Positions 1-8,980 of a DNA stretch of 64,000 nucleotides are shown in pieces; positions within the stretch are counted from its first letter, which is position 1; each line of letters opens with the position of its first letter. A model generated the notes under the pieces. It was not told the DNA's origin and made no database searches. It was given only the letters and a program-made list of their open reading frames with translations. The stretch spans positions 31,451 through 95,450 of the forward strand of contig ONEW01000002.1 in NCBI GenBank assembly GCA_900316935.1, written 5' to 3'. This DNA comes from an uncultured Selenomonadales bacterium (GTDB lineage: Bacteria; Bacillota; Negativicutes; Acidaminococcales; Acidaminococcaceae). The position numbers and the translations under genes are program-made.

Positions 1-1
1 T

Positions 2-274
2 TTTTCCGTATCCACAGGCGGCAATCCCCGGTTCACCCACTTGATCCTGGGCGACCTGGCCAAACAGTACGGCCCTGATTTCGGGGCCTTTTCCACCTAT
101 CTGGACACAATGCGGGACCGCGTGAAGGAACTCCTTCCCGATCCCGATTCCCGCCGCCGGTTCTGGCGCGGCATATTAACGGACGACCTGGTGGAGGAAA
201 TCCGCCAGGGTCGTCTGGAACAAATAAAGGAGCGCATTGCAAATGAAATTGATCATTGTCGGGCTCAATCATAA
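2..274 (+). CDS. Precorrin-2 dehydrogenase / sirohydrochlorin ferrochelatase, C-terminal part (5' end outside window)
   Basis: The open frame enters from the left edge and gives about 90 residues ending at a TAA. It starts with a VSTGGNPRF segment, matching the IST(D/N)GxSP region of the Met8/CysG-N family. A helical tail follows (GPDFGAFSTYLDTMRDRV, then RRRFWRGIL), as in short clostridial siroheme synthases. Enzymes of this family make sirohydrochlorin and siroheme from precorrin-2. Its 3' end overlaps the hemA start by 32 bp, and it leads a tetrapyrrole operon, which supports the call. The NAD-binding N-terminal half is not in the window. Confidence 0.8.
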   Translation, partial: FSVSTGGNPRFTHLILGDLAKQYGPDFGAFSTYLDTMRDRVKELLPDPDSRRRFWRGILTDDLVEEIRQGRLEQIKERIANEIDHCRAQS

Positions 275-1553
275 AACAGCGCCCGTGGAAATCCGGGAAC
301 GCTTCAATTTTTCCCGGAACCGCATCAAGCATATTCTGCGGATTCTGAAGGATTCCGATGAATTCGTGGAATCCGTCCTCATTTCCACGTGCAACCGCAC
401 GGAGCTGTATCTGGTATCCCTCGACGGAGAGGATGGCGTGGAGGAGCTCTTCCGCAACATCGAACGGTATGCCGGCAGCGGGTTCAGCCGGGATCATTTC
501 TATACTTTCACGGGACGCGACTGCGTCGCCCATCTTCTGAAGGTCGCCAGCAGCCTGGATTCCATGATTGTCGGCGAAGGCCAGATCCTGAGCCAGGTCA
601 AGGACGCCTACCACCTGGCACGCAAGGCCGGGAACACGTCGACGGTCTTCAACACCATCTTCAACCAGGCCATCGCGACGGGCAAGAAGGTCCGCACCAA
701 GACCCATATCGCCTACCGCAGCGTTTCCGTGTCTTCCGCGGCCGTCGATCTGGCAATGCAGATCATCAGCGACTTGCGGACTGCGGACATCCTCGTCATC
801 GGCGCCGGCAAGATGAGCGAACTGACGGCACGCCACCTGATGGACAAAGGCGCCCCTTCCATCTTCGTGTCAAACCGCAATTACGACCATGCCAAGGTGC
901 TGGCCGATAAATTCAACGGCTCCGTCATCCGTTTTGACCGCTTTCTGGATCATGCAGCCAATGCGGACATCGTAATCACTTCCACCGGTGCGCCCCACTA
1001 CATCATCGAACAGAATGACCTGTCCCTGGCTTTGCGGAACCGTCTGAAACCCACGCCGCTGGTCCTCATCGATATCGCCGTACCGCGCGACGTCGATCCG
1101 GAAGTGACGGAACTGGACAACGTCGTCCTGTATAACATCGACGACTTGAAGAATGTCGTGGAAGAGAACAAGGAGATGCGCGCCCAGGACGCGCAGGCGG
1201 CCCTGAAAATCATTGAGGAGGACGTGGACGCCATCCGTGAACGCCTCCGCTACCTGTCCATGCGTCCGGTCATGGTCCGCCTCCATGACAAGTTCGACTT
1301 CATCCGCAACCACCTTGTGCAGAAGGCATTCCGCAAGATGCCGGACCTGACCAAGGACCAGCAGAAGAAGATCGAGCTCCTGAGCGAAAAGATGCTCTAC
1401 AAGTTCCTGCGCAACCCTATGATCAACATGGTCCATGTCGCCGGGACGGACGAAGAAGATAAATACAGGGAAAGCATCAATCAGATGTTCCTGTTGAATT
1501 TGAAGGAAGAGGATGAGTACGGGGATGAAACAGTCTATCATTATTGGGACTAG
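243..1553 (+). CDS. hemA: Glutamyl-tRNA reductase
   Basis: 436 residues, a normal length. The enzyme reduces glutamyl-tRNA to glutamate-1-semialdehyde, the first committed step of C5-pathway tetrapyrrole synthesis. The N-terminal catalytic domain carries the ISTCNRTELY motif with the nucleophilic Cys at about residue 50. A Rossmann NADPH domain follows (DILVIGAGKMSELTARHL, about residue 185), then a helical dimerization tail. The ATG at 243 has AAGGAG at 227-232; a TTG two codons upstream has no better site. It overlaps the siroheme gene upstream and hemC downstream, so translational coupling is likely. Confidence 0.97.
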   Translation: MKLIIVGLNHKTAPVEIRERFNFSRNRIKHILRILKDSDEFVESVLISTCNRTELYLVSLDGEDGVEELFRNIERYAGSGFSRDHFYTFTGRDCVAHLLKVASSLDSMIVGEGQILSQVKDAYHLARKAGNTSTVFNTIFNQAIATGKKVRTKTHIAYRSVSVSSAAVDLAMQIISDLRTADILVIGAGKMSELTARHLMDKGAPSIFVSNRNYDHAKVLADKFNGSVIRFDRFLDHAANADIVITSTGAPHYIIEQNDLSLALRNRLKPTPLVLIDIAVPRDVDPEVTELDNVVLYNIDDLKNVVEENKEMRAQDAQAALKIIEEDVDAIRERLRYLSMRPVMVRLHDKFDFIRNHLVQKAFRKMPDLTKDQQKKIELLSEKMLYKFLRNPMINMVHVAGTDEEDKYRESINQMFLLNLKEEDEYGDETVYHYWD

Positions 1554-2445
1554 AAAAAGCCTTCTGGCCCTGTGGCAGAGCAATTACATCAAAAGCTGCC
1601 TGGAAAAGCGTTATCCGGAACTGAAGGTGGAATTGCAGAAGATCGTCACGACGGGCGACAAGATCCTTGATGTCCCCCTGGCACAAATCGGCGGCAAAGG
1701 TCTCTTCACGAAGGAAATTGAGACGGACCTGCTGGAACGGAAGATTGACCTTGCCGTCCACAGCCTCAAAGATATGCCGACGAAGCTGCCCGAAGGCCTG
1801 TGCCTTACAGCCGTCACGGAACGCGCCGCTGTCGGCGATGCCTTTGTCAGCAACAAATACAGGCACTGGGCGGATCTGCCGCAGGGGGCCATCGTCGGGA
1901 CGTCGAGCCTGCGCCGCCGGGCCCAGCTCCTCGCCAAACGGCCGGATTTGGACATCCGCGACCTGCGCGGCAACGTCGATACGCGGCTGCGCAAACTGGA
2001 CGAAGGAAAATACGACGCCGTCATCCTGGCCGCCGCCGGCCTGACGCGCCTCGGCCATGGGGACCGCATCCGGGAAACCCTCCCCTGCGACCTCTGCATT
2101 CCCGCCGTCGGCCAGGGCGCCCTCGCCATCGAATGCCGCGAGGACAATACCGAAGTACGGGAGCTGCTCGGTTTCCTGAACCATCGGGAAACAAAGATCT
2201 GCACGGATGCGGAGCGGGCCTTTTTAGGGCTGGTGGAAGGCGGCTGCCAGGTACCTATCGGCGTCCATGCGGACCTCGACGGGGACCAGCTGCATATCCA
2301 GGCCGTCATCGCCTCCCTGGACGGGAGCCGTATCATCCGCGATACCCTGGACTCCCTCGCGGCAGACGCCGTGGAAGGCGGCCGCAGGCTGGGCACCCGC
2401 ATGCTCGGACACGGAGGCCGGGAAATCCTGGCGGAAATCCTCTGA
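1513..2445 (+). CDS. hemC: Hydroxymethylbilane synthase (porphobilinogen deaminase)
   Basis: 310 residues. Polymerizes four porphobilinogens to hydroxymethylbilane. It shows the GTSSLRRRAQL substrate-binding segment and a VEGGCQVPIG motif whose Cys, about residue 245, would carry the dipyrromethane cofactor. The start overlaps the hemA end by 41 bp. ATG 1513 directly follows a purine-rich AAGGAAGAGG stretch (1503-1512), so the in-frame ATG at 1525 is an equally credible start with better spacing. Confidence 0.96.
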   Translation: MSTGMKQSIIIGTRKSLLALWQSNYIKSCLEKRYPELKVELQKIVTTGDKILDVPLAQIGGKGLFTKEIETDLLERKIDLAVHSLKDMPTKLPEGLCLTAVTERAAVGDAFVSNKYRHWADLPQGAIVGTSSLRRRAQLLAKRPDLDIRDLRGNVDTRLRKLDEGKYDAVILAAAGLTRLGHGDRIRETLPCDLCIPAVGQGALAIECREDNTEVRELLGFLNHRETKICTDAERAFLGLVEGGCQVPIGVHADLDGDQLHIQAVIASLDGSRIIRDTLDSLAADAVEGGRRLGTRMLGHGGREILAEIL

Positions 2446-2530
2446 TGCGCCGGCCGGCCGTGGTCCGGCAGCGTGAAATCACGGACGATACTTGTCAAAA
2501 GACAGATCATGAAGCAAAGGAGCTTATTTC

Positions 2531-4054
2531 ATGGCGAACAACGGTAAGGTTTATTTGATTGGGGCAGGTCCCGGAGATCCGGGCCTGCTGACCCTGAAAG
2601 GCCGGGACTGCCTGGCCCGGGCCGACGTCATCGTCTACGACCGGCTGGCGGATCCGCGCATCCTGGGCTGGAGCCGCGAAGATGCGGAAAAAATCTACGT
2701 CGGCAAGGCATCGAGCCACCACACGATGAAACAGGAAGATATCTGCCAGCTGCTGGCCAAACTGGCGGCAGAAGGAAAAACCGTCGCGCGCCTCAAAGGC
2801 GGCGATTCTTTTGTGTTCGGCCGCGGTGGCGAGGAAGCACTGCTGCTGCGGGAAAAAGGCCTTCCCTTTGAATTCGTGCCCGGCATCACAAGCGCCATCG
2901 CCGTACCGGAATACGCCGGCATCCCTGTCACCCACCGCAAGGTTGCCGCCTCGTTCGCGGTCATCACAGGGCACGAGGATCCCACGCGCCCCCATTCCGG
3001 CATCAACTGGAAGGGTCTCGCCACCGGCGTCGATACGCTGATCTTCCTCATGGGCGTAGAGAACCTGAAGAACATCACGGCCCGTCTGGTGGAAAACGGA
3101 CGTCCGGCCGACACACCGGCTGCCCTGGTCCGCTGGGGTACCCATCCGGAACAGCGTACCCTGGTCACGACCCTCGGCAATGCTTACGACGACGTCCAGA
3201 AGGCACAGCTCAAACCACCGGCCATCTTCATCGTCGGCAATGTGGTCAGACTGCGGGACCAGCTCAACTGGTTCGAGACGAAGCCCCTTTTCGGGAAGAC
3301 CTTCGTCGTCACCCGCGCCCGCGCCCAAGCCAGCAGCCTGACGAAACGCCTCGAAGAAGAAGGGGCCGCCGTCCTGGAGGTACCGGCCATCCGCATCACG
3401 GATCCCGAAGATTACGCCCCTCTGGACAACGCCATCGACCATCTGGCGCAATACAGATGGGTCCTCTTTACCAGCGCCAACGGCGTGGACCGGTTCTTCG
3501 AACGCCTGGCGGCCCACGGCAAAGATGCCCGCGCCTTCGCGCCCTGCAAAATCGGGGCCATCGGATCCGCCACGGCGGACACCCTCGATGCCTACGGCAT
3601 CCGGGCTGACCTCGTCCCTGCCACCTACAAGGCGGAAGATTTGACGGAAGCACTGCTGCCCCTGCTGCAGAAAGGGGACAAGGTACTCCTGGCCCGTGCC
3701 GCCAGGGCGCGCAATGTATTGCCTGATGCACTCCGGGCCGCCGGTGCCGGCGTAGATGTCGTCGCCGTCTACCGGACCGCGGCGGATTGCGGAAACAAGG
3801 ACGAACTGGTGGCTGCCCTGAAGAACGGTACCGTGGACTGCGTCACCTTTACCAGCTCTTCCACCGTAACGAATCTGCTGGATGCCCTAGGCACCGAAAA
3901 AGGCCTCCTTGACAGCGTAACCCTCGCCGCCATCGGCCCCATCACGGCTCAAACCTGTAAAAAACAGGGGCTCTTCCCTGCCGTCATGGCGGAAAAATAC
4001 ACCATTGACGGACTGGTCGAAGCCCTGAAGAAACATTATGCAGAAAAGCACTGA
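2531..4054 (+). CDS. cobA-hemD: Uroporphyrinogen-III C-methyltransferase / uroporphyrinogen-III synthase fusion
   Basis: 507 residues, two domains. Residues 1 to about 245 are a [19 protein letters not shown] at the N-terminus, VYDRL, and the [16 protein letters not shown]-binding motif. Residues about 255-505 match HemD ([40 protein letters not shown]). The protein would close hydroxymethylbilane to uroporphyrinogen III and methylate it to precorrin-2, the branch toward siroheme and B12. AAAGGAG at 2516-2522 sets the start. The fusion is common in Firmicutes and sits logically between hemC and hemB. Confidence 0.95.
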   Translation: MANNGKVYLIGAGPGDPGLLTLKGRDCLARADVIVYDRLADPRILGWSREDAEKIYVGKASSHHTMKQEDICQLLAKLAAEGKTVARLKGGDSFVFGRGGEEALLLREKGLPFEFVPGITSAIAVPEYAGIPVTHRKVAASFAVITGHEDPTRPHSGINWKGLATGVDTLIFLMGVENLKNITARLVENGRPADTPAALVRWGTHPEQRTLVTTLGNAYDDVQKAQLKPPAIFIVGNVVRLRDQLNWFETKPLFGKTFVVTRARAQASSLTKRLEEEGAAVLEVPAIRITDPEDYAPLDNAIDHLAQYRWVLFTSANGVDRFFERLAAHGKDARAFAPCKIGAIGSATADTLDAYGIRADLVPATYKAEDLTEALLPLLQKGDKVLLARAARARNVLPDALRAAGAGVDVVAVYRTAADCGNKDELVAALKNGTVDCVTFTSSSTVTNLLDALGTEKGLLDSVTLAAIGPITAQTCKKQGLFPAVMAEKYTIDGLVEALKKHYAEKH

Positions 4055-4083
4055 CATTTTTTACTAAGGAGATGCATTACATC

Positions 4084-5070
4084 ATGACCGGTTTTCCTAT
4101 TTATCGTCCCCGCCGCCTGCGCGCGACGGAGAATCTGCGCAGCATGATCCGCGAAACTTCGCTGAGTGTCAAAGACCTGATCTTTCCGCTCTTCGTTGTT
4201 CCCGGCAAAAACATCAAGACGGAAATCGAAACCCTGAAAGGCAATTACCAGTGGTCCGTGGACCGTGTCATGGAGGCCGTCGACGAAGCCGCCGCCCTCG
4301 GCATTCCCGCCGTCCTGCTCTTCGGCATCCCTTCCTACAAAGACGCCGCCGGCAGTTCCGCCTGGGACGACAACGAACCGGTCCAGATGGCCAGCAAGGC
4401 CATCAAGGCCAAGTATCCCGAACTGGTCGTCATCACGGACGCCTGCTTCTGCGAATACACGACGCACGGCCATTGCGGCGTCCTGGACGCCAAAGGCGAC
4501 GTCGACAACGATCCGACCCTGGAAAACCTGAAGAAGCTGGCTGTCAGCCAGGCCCGCTGCGGTGCCGACATCATCGCCCCGTCCAACATGATGGACGGCT
4601 ATGTCGCCGCCATGCGCCAGGCCCTGGATGAAGCGGGCTATACAAACGTGTCCATCATGGCCTACAGTGCGAAGTTCGCTTCCGCCTATTACGGTCCTTT
4701 CCGGGCTGCCGCTGATTCGGCCCCGGACCACGGCGACCGCAAAGGCTACCAGATGGATCCCTGCAACAGCGACGAAGCCCTGCGCGAAGTGGCCCTCGAC
4801 ATAGAGGAAGGCGCCGACATCGTCATGGTCAAACCGGCCATGGCATATCAGGATGTCACCCGACGTGTCCACGACACATTCAACCGTCCCCTGTGCGTCT
4901 ATAACGTCAGCGGCGAATACGCCATGATCAAGGCCGCCGCTGAAAAGGGCTGGATTGATGAGGAGCGCATCGTCATGGAAACCATGCTGGGCTTCAAGCG
5001 TGCCGGTGCCAAGATGATCATCACCTACTTCGCCCTGGAAGTGGCAAAATGGCTGAAGGAAGAGAAATAA
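4084..5070 (+). CDS. hemB: Delta-aminolevulinic acid dehydratase (porphobilinogen synthase)
   Basis: 328 residues. Condenses two 5-aminolevulinates to porphobilinogen. Two Schiff-base lysines are visible, K197 in YSAKFAS and K250 in MVKPAMAYQD. The DACFCEYTTHGHCG segment has the three cysteines of the zinc-dependent subtype. The preceding TAAGGAG (4065-4071) abuts an ATG at 4072, too close to initiate, so the ATG at 4084 with 12 nt spacing is preferred. Confidence 0.97.
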   Translation: MTGFPIYRPRRLRATENLRSMIRETSLSVKDLIFPLFVVPGKNIKTEIETLKGNYQWSVDRVMEAVDEAAALGIPAVLLFGIPSYKDAAGSSAWDDNEPVQMASKAIKAKYPELVVITDACFCEYTTHGHCGVLDAKGDVDNDPTLENLKKLAVSQARCGADIIAPSNMMDGYVAAMRQALDEAGYTNVSIMAYSAKFASAYYGPFRAAADSAPDHGDRKGYQMDPCNSDEALREVALDIEEGADIVMVKPAMAYQDVTRRVHDTFNRPLCVYNVSGEYAMIKAAAEKGWIDEERIVMETMLGFKRAGAKMIITYFALEVAKWLKEEK

Positions 5071-5109
5071 ACAGATAACCGGCAACGGAAGTTGCCATCG
5101 GAGGCAAAC

Positions 5110-6408
5110 ATGGATTTCACTAAATCGGCTGCGGTTTTCGCAGAAGCCAGACAAGTCATGCCCGGCGGCGTCAACAGTCCCGTCCGTTCGTTCCGCAGTG
5201 TCGGCGGCATACCGCCGTTCCTTGTGAAAGGCAGCGGCAGTAAGGTCTGGGACGTGGACGGAAATGAATACATCGACTATGTCCTCTCCTACGGTCCCCT
5301 GCTCATGGGCCATGCGGCACCCATGATTGGCGAAGCCGTCAAGAAGGCAACGGACAACGGCACCAGCTACGGTGCCCCGACACCGGATGAAGTAGGTCTG
5401 GCAAAGCTTGTGACAGAACTGGTCCCGTCCATCGAAATGGTCCGCATGGTCAATTCCGGTACGGAAGCAACCATGAGCGCCATCCGTCTCGCCCGCGCCT
5501 ATACGGGCCGCGAATACATCGTCAAGTTCATCGGCTGCTACCACGGCCACAGCGACGCCCTGCTCGTCCAGGCCGGTTCCGGCGCTTCCACCTTCGGCGT
5601 GCCGGACAGTCCCGGCGTCACGAAGGGTACAGCATCGACGACCCTTTCCGTGCCGTTCAACGATCTGCCTGCCCTGGAGAAGGTCTTCGCGGAAAAAGGC
5701 AAAGAGATTGCCGCCATCATCATGGAACCGACGCCCGGCAACATGGGCCTCGTTCTGCCCCGTGACGGCTACCTGCAGGCAGTGCGCGACCTGACGAAAC
5801 GGTACGGCACCCTGCTCATCATCGACGAGGTCATGTCCGGGTTCCGGGCCGCCCAGGGCGGCAGTCAGTCCCTGTACGGCATCGACCCGGACATCACCTG
5901 CCTGGGCAAGGTCATCGGCGGCGGCCTGCCTGTCGCCGCGTATGGCGGCAAACGGGACATCATGCAGATGGTCTCCCCCGTGGGCCCCATGTATCAGGCC
6001 GGCACCTTGTCCGGCAACCCGCTGGCCATGGCGGCCGGCATCGCGGCCCTGACCTACCTGCGTGACAACCATGTGTGCGGGACCCTGGCCCGGAACTGCA
6101 CGAGCCTGTGCGAAGGGCTGGCCAAAGCGGCAGAGGAAGCCGGCGTACCGGTCCACGTTCACCACCTGGGGTCCATGTTCACGGTCTTCTTCTCCGCCAA
6201 AGATCCGGAGAACTACGACGATGTCTGCGCCTGCGACCAGGAGGCCTTCAAGGTCTACTTCCATACCATGCTGGAAAACGGCATCTACCTGCCGCCGTCC
6301 CAGTTCGAGACGAACTTCATCTCCCTGGCCCACAGCGAAGAAGATTACCGGAAGACGGTTGCAGCCGCCAAAAAAGCATTTGCCGCCGTGGCCGCGATAC
6401 GGAAATGA
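5110..6408 (+). CDS. hemL: Glutamate-1-semialdehyde 2,1-aminomutase
   Basis: 432 residues, class III PLP aminotransferase fold. Converts glutamate-1-semialdehyde to 5-aminolevulinate, completing the C5 pathway begun by hemA. N-terminal PGGVNSPVRSF is diagnostic. The PLP lysine is K267 in CLGKVIGGGLP, and NSGTEATMSAIRLAR binds phosphate. GGAGG (5100-5104) sits 5 nt before ATG 5110. Last gene of the operon; a strong hairpin follows. Confidence 0.97.
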   Translation: MDFTKSAAVFAEARQVMPGGVNSPVRSFRSVGGIPPFLVKGSGSKVWDVDGNEYIDYVLSYGPLLMGHAAPMIGEAVKKATDNGTSYGAPTPDEVGLAKLVTELVPSIEMVRMVNSGTEATMSAIRLARAYTGREYIVKFIGCYHGHSDALLVQAGSGASTFGVPDSPGVTKGTASTTLSVPFNDLPALEKVFAEKGKEIAAIIMEPTPGNMGLVLPRDGYLQAVRDLTKRYGTLLIIDEVMSGFRAAQGGSQSLYGIDPDITCLGKVIGGGLPVAAYGGKRDIMQMVSPVGPMYQAGTLSGNPLAMAAGIAALTYLRDNHVCGTLARNCTSLCEGLAKAAEEAGVPVHVHHLGSMFTVFFSAKDPENYDDVCACDQEAFKVYFHTMLENGIYLPPSQFETNFISLAHSEEDYRKTVAAAKKAFAAVAAIRK

Positions 6409-6429
6409 CAAGACCAGATCCGCATGTAA

Positions 6430-6467
6430 AAAGGACGTTTCCAGTTTTCTTGCTGGAAACGTCCTTT
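6430..6467. terminator. Bidirectional intrinsic terminator between hemL and the aminopeptidase gene
   Basis: A perfect 15-bp stem (6430-6444 with 6453-6467) with an 8-nt loop. A-rich and T-rich flanks lie on either side, between two convergent genes. Confidence 0.9.
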
Positions 6468-6478
6468 CCTATGTCCTG

Positions 6479-7903
6479 TCACAGTCTCTGCGCCTTTTGC
6501 AGGAAGGCTTTGTAGCCGCGCATGGTTTCATATACGTCAGCCTTGCTCGTCGCCTCCCAGGGCGAATGCATGCTCAATACGGCAACGCCGCTGTCGATGA
6601 CGTTCATACCGTAAAGGGCCATGATGTAGGCGATGGTTCCGCCGCCGCCCAGGTCGACCTTGCCCAGTTCGGCCATCTGGAAGTTGATCTGTTCCGCTTC
6701 GTATATCTTACGGATCTGGGCGATGTATTCGGCATTGGCGTCATTGGAACCGGATTTGCCGCGGGCGCCGGTGAACTTGTTCAGGACCATGCCGCCGCCC
6801 AGGAAGGCCACATTCTTTTTATCGAAGCTCTGTGCATACAAAGGATCGAAGGCACTGCTCACGTCGCTGGAGAGCATGGTGCTGTGCGCCAGACAGCGGC
6901 GCAGGGCCAGTTCACCAGGCTTGCCGGCCAGGGCCAGCAGTTCCGCCACGGTGTTTTCAAAGAATTTGGACTGCATGCCCGTAGCACCGACGCTGCCGAT
7001 TTCCTCCTTGTCGACGAGGATGCAGCAGGCCGTCCGTTTCACGGTCTTCACATCCAGCATGGCCTCAAAGGACCCATAGGCGCAGACGCGGTCATCCTGT
7101 CCGTAGGACAGGATCATGCTGCGGTCGAAGCCGGCCTCGCGGGCCCGGCCGGCCGGAACCACTTCGAGCTCGGCGCTCAGGAAATCCTCTTCCGTCACGC
7201 CATACTGTTTTTTAAGGATGTCCAGGACGCCTTTCTTGACGGCGTCCTTGGCGGCCGTATCCTTTTCTTTGGCATCTTTCGCAGCCTTGCCGAAACGCAG
7301 CGGCCGGTTGCCTACGATGACGTCGAGGGCTTCGCCTTCAATGACGCTGGCAGCCGGTTTCACCATCTGTTCCTGGGCCAGGTGGATGAGCAGGTCGGAC
7401 ACGAAGAAGACCGGATCTTCCGGTTTTTCACCGACGGCAACCTTCACAACCGTACCGTCCTTTCTGGCGATGACGCCGTGGATGGCAAGCGGCAGGGTGA
7501 CCCACTGGTATTTCTTGATGCCGCCATAATAATGGGTGTCGAGCAGGGCGAAGCCTCCATCTTCGTACAACGGGTCGGACTTGATGTCCAGGCGCGGGCT
7601 GTCGATGTGCGCCCCCAGGATGTTCAGTCCCTCTTCCAGGTCGTCGCTGCCCATGTTGAACATGACGACGCCCTTCTTCATGTTGATGCGGTACACCTTG
7701 TCGCCCTTCTTCAGCGGTGTGCCCTTGGCGATGTATTCATCCAGGGGCCGGTACCCGGCGGCCTTCATTTCGCCTTCCATCACCTCGACAGCTTCCCGTT
7801 CCGTCTTGGCGTCGCTCAGAAAGTCGATATAGCCCTTGCAGAAGGCGTCGCAGTCCTTTAACTGTTTCGCCGTGTAAGTCTTCCACGTATTCTTTTTCTC
7901 CAT
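6479..7903 (-). CDS. M18 family aminopeptidase
   Basis: 474 residues. A cytoplasmic zinc aminopeptidase of the aspartyl/leucyl M18 family, presumed to trim peptides. The metal-binding GAHIDSPRLDIK motif, GGFALLDTHYYGGIKKYQW, and C-terminal CLAHSTMLSSDVSSA and GGGGTIAYIMA segments are present. TAAGGAG lies ahead of the ATG at 7903; the GTG at 7912 overlaps that site and is unlikely. It starts 12 bp after the dehydrogenase gene and is probably the last gene of that transcript. Confidence 0.93.
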   Translation of the reverse strand: MEKKNTWKTYTAKQLKDCDAFCKGYIDFLSDAKTEREAVEVMEGEMKAAGYRPLDEYIAKGTPLKKGDKVYRINMKKGVVMFNMGSDDLEEGLNILGAHIDSPRLDIKSDPLYEDGGFALLDTHYYGGIKKYQWVTLPLAIHGVIARKDGTVVKVAVGEKPEDPVFFVSDLLIHLAQEQMVKPAASVIEGEALDVIVGNRPLRFGKAAKDAKEKDTAAKDAVKKGVLDILKKQYGVTEEDFLSAELEVVPAGRAREAGFDRSMILSYGQDDRVCAYGSFEAMLDVKTVKRTACCILVDKEEIGSVGATGMQSKFFENTVAELLALAGKPGELALRRCLAHSTMLSSDVSSAFDPLYAQSFDKKNVAFLGGGMVLNKFTGARGKSGSNDANAEYIAQIRKIYEAEQINFQMAELGKVDLGGGGTIAYIMALYGMNVIDSGVAVLSMHSPWEATSKADVYETMRGYKAFLQKAQRL

Positions 7904-7915
7904 TATGATCACTCC

Positions 7916-8980
7916 TTACAGTTCACACATGATGCGGTACATTTCCCGGAATTTTTCAATCCGGTACTGTTTGGGCATCATCTCCATGGTATTGAGGATG
8001 GTGTACCGTTCCTTCCGCACATCTTTGGCGTAGACCCAGGCTTTGACGAACATCTCTTCCGTAATACCCCGGCGGGCCGGATTGAGATCGATGCCGTAGG
8101 CTTTGAGCAAATCCACCAGGATGCTGTAATCCCGTCCCTGCAGCATGGCGGCACCGATGGTGCCGATGCCGACGACGATGCCGTGCGGCAGCCCGTGGCT
8201 ATACAGTTCGTCCAAAGCGTGGCAGAAAAGATGATCCGAGCCGCTGCAAGGCCGCGAATTGCCCGCAATCTGCATGGCCAGACCGCCCATCACAAGGGAC
8301 TGGGCCAGCATCTGGATGCCTTCGGGGGTATCGAAATTCTGCACATTGGAATAAAGCAGGGCTGTTACGGCCCGCTCGCTCAGCATGTAAGCGAAATCGT
8401 CCGTATGGCGTCCGTTGAAACGGCAATCCAGGGTCCAGTCGCAGAGGGCGGTGTAATTGCTGATGACGTCGCCCACACCGGCCTGCATCAACAGGCGGGG
8501 CGAGTTGCGGATGATGTCCGTATCGATCAGCAGGCCGTCAGGCGTCTTCGACGTGAAGGAATGGCTGCGGCCGCCTTTGGCCAGCAGCACGGAGACGGGG
8601 GAACAGACACCGTCATTGCTCAGCGCCGTCGGGATGGCGATATAGGGGATGTTGGAAACGAATCCCGCATATTTGGCCGTGTCCAGAGCGGTTCCGCCGC
8701 CGAAGCCGATAATCAGCCGGAACCCTTCCAGACTGATTTTTTTGGCTACGGTGACAGCAAAATCAAAAGAGCTCTTCTCTACTGTCACGACTTTATATTC
8801 ATGAAGCTGGGACAACATCTCCACCACTTTGTCCTGGAGACGCTGCAGCAGCCCTTCGGTCGTCAGGATCAGCACCTTGCCCGATTCCTCGCCAGGCAGA
8901 TAGTAATGCAGGTTGTCCCGCAGTTCTGCCAGGGCATCCGGTTTCACCTTCATGAACAAAGGCAGGCTGAAATTGTTCAT
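7916..8980 (-). CDS. Glycerol-1-phosphate dehydrogenase-like protein (AraM/EgsA family)
   Basis: 354 residues, iron-containing alcohol dehydrogenase fold. The NAD-binding GFGGGTALDTAKY motif is present. Metal ligands expected for the family are visible: Asp in AGVGDVISNY, His in GSDHLFCHALDEL and His in SHGLPHG. Family members reduce dihydroxyacetone phosphate to sn-glycerol-1-phosphate; AraM of Bacillus is the bacterial example. The ATG overlaps the fni stop (8977-8980), so the two are translationally coupled. Alternative reading: another sugar-phosphate dehydrogenase of the same fold. Confidence 0.78.
   Translation of the reverse strand: MNNFSLPLFMKVKPDALAELRDNLHYYLPGEESGKVLILTTEGLLQRLQDKVVEMLSQLHEYKVVTVEKSSFDFAVTVAKKISLEGFRLIIGFGGGTALDTAKYAGFVSNIPYIAIPTALSNDGVCSPVSVLLAKGGRSHSFTSKTPDGLLIDTDIIRNSPRLLMQAGVGDVISNYTALCDWTLDCRFNGRHTDDFAYMLSERAVTALLYSNVQNFDTPEGIQMLAQSLVMGGLAMQIAGNSRPCSGSDHLFCHALDELYSHGLPHGIVVGIGTIGAAMLQGRDYSILVDLLKAYGIDLNPARRGITEEMFVKAWVYAKDVRKERYTILNTMEMMPKQYRIEKFREMYRIMCEL

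Noticed and set aside
4036..6411. A 791-codon open frame antisense to hemB-hemL
   Set aside because: Residue composition is shadow-like (His/Gly/Val/Asp runs), it has no family motifs, and it is complementary to two certain genes.
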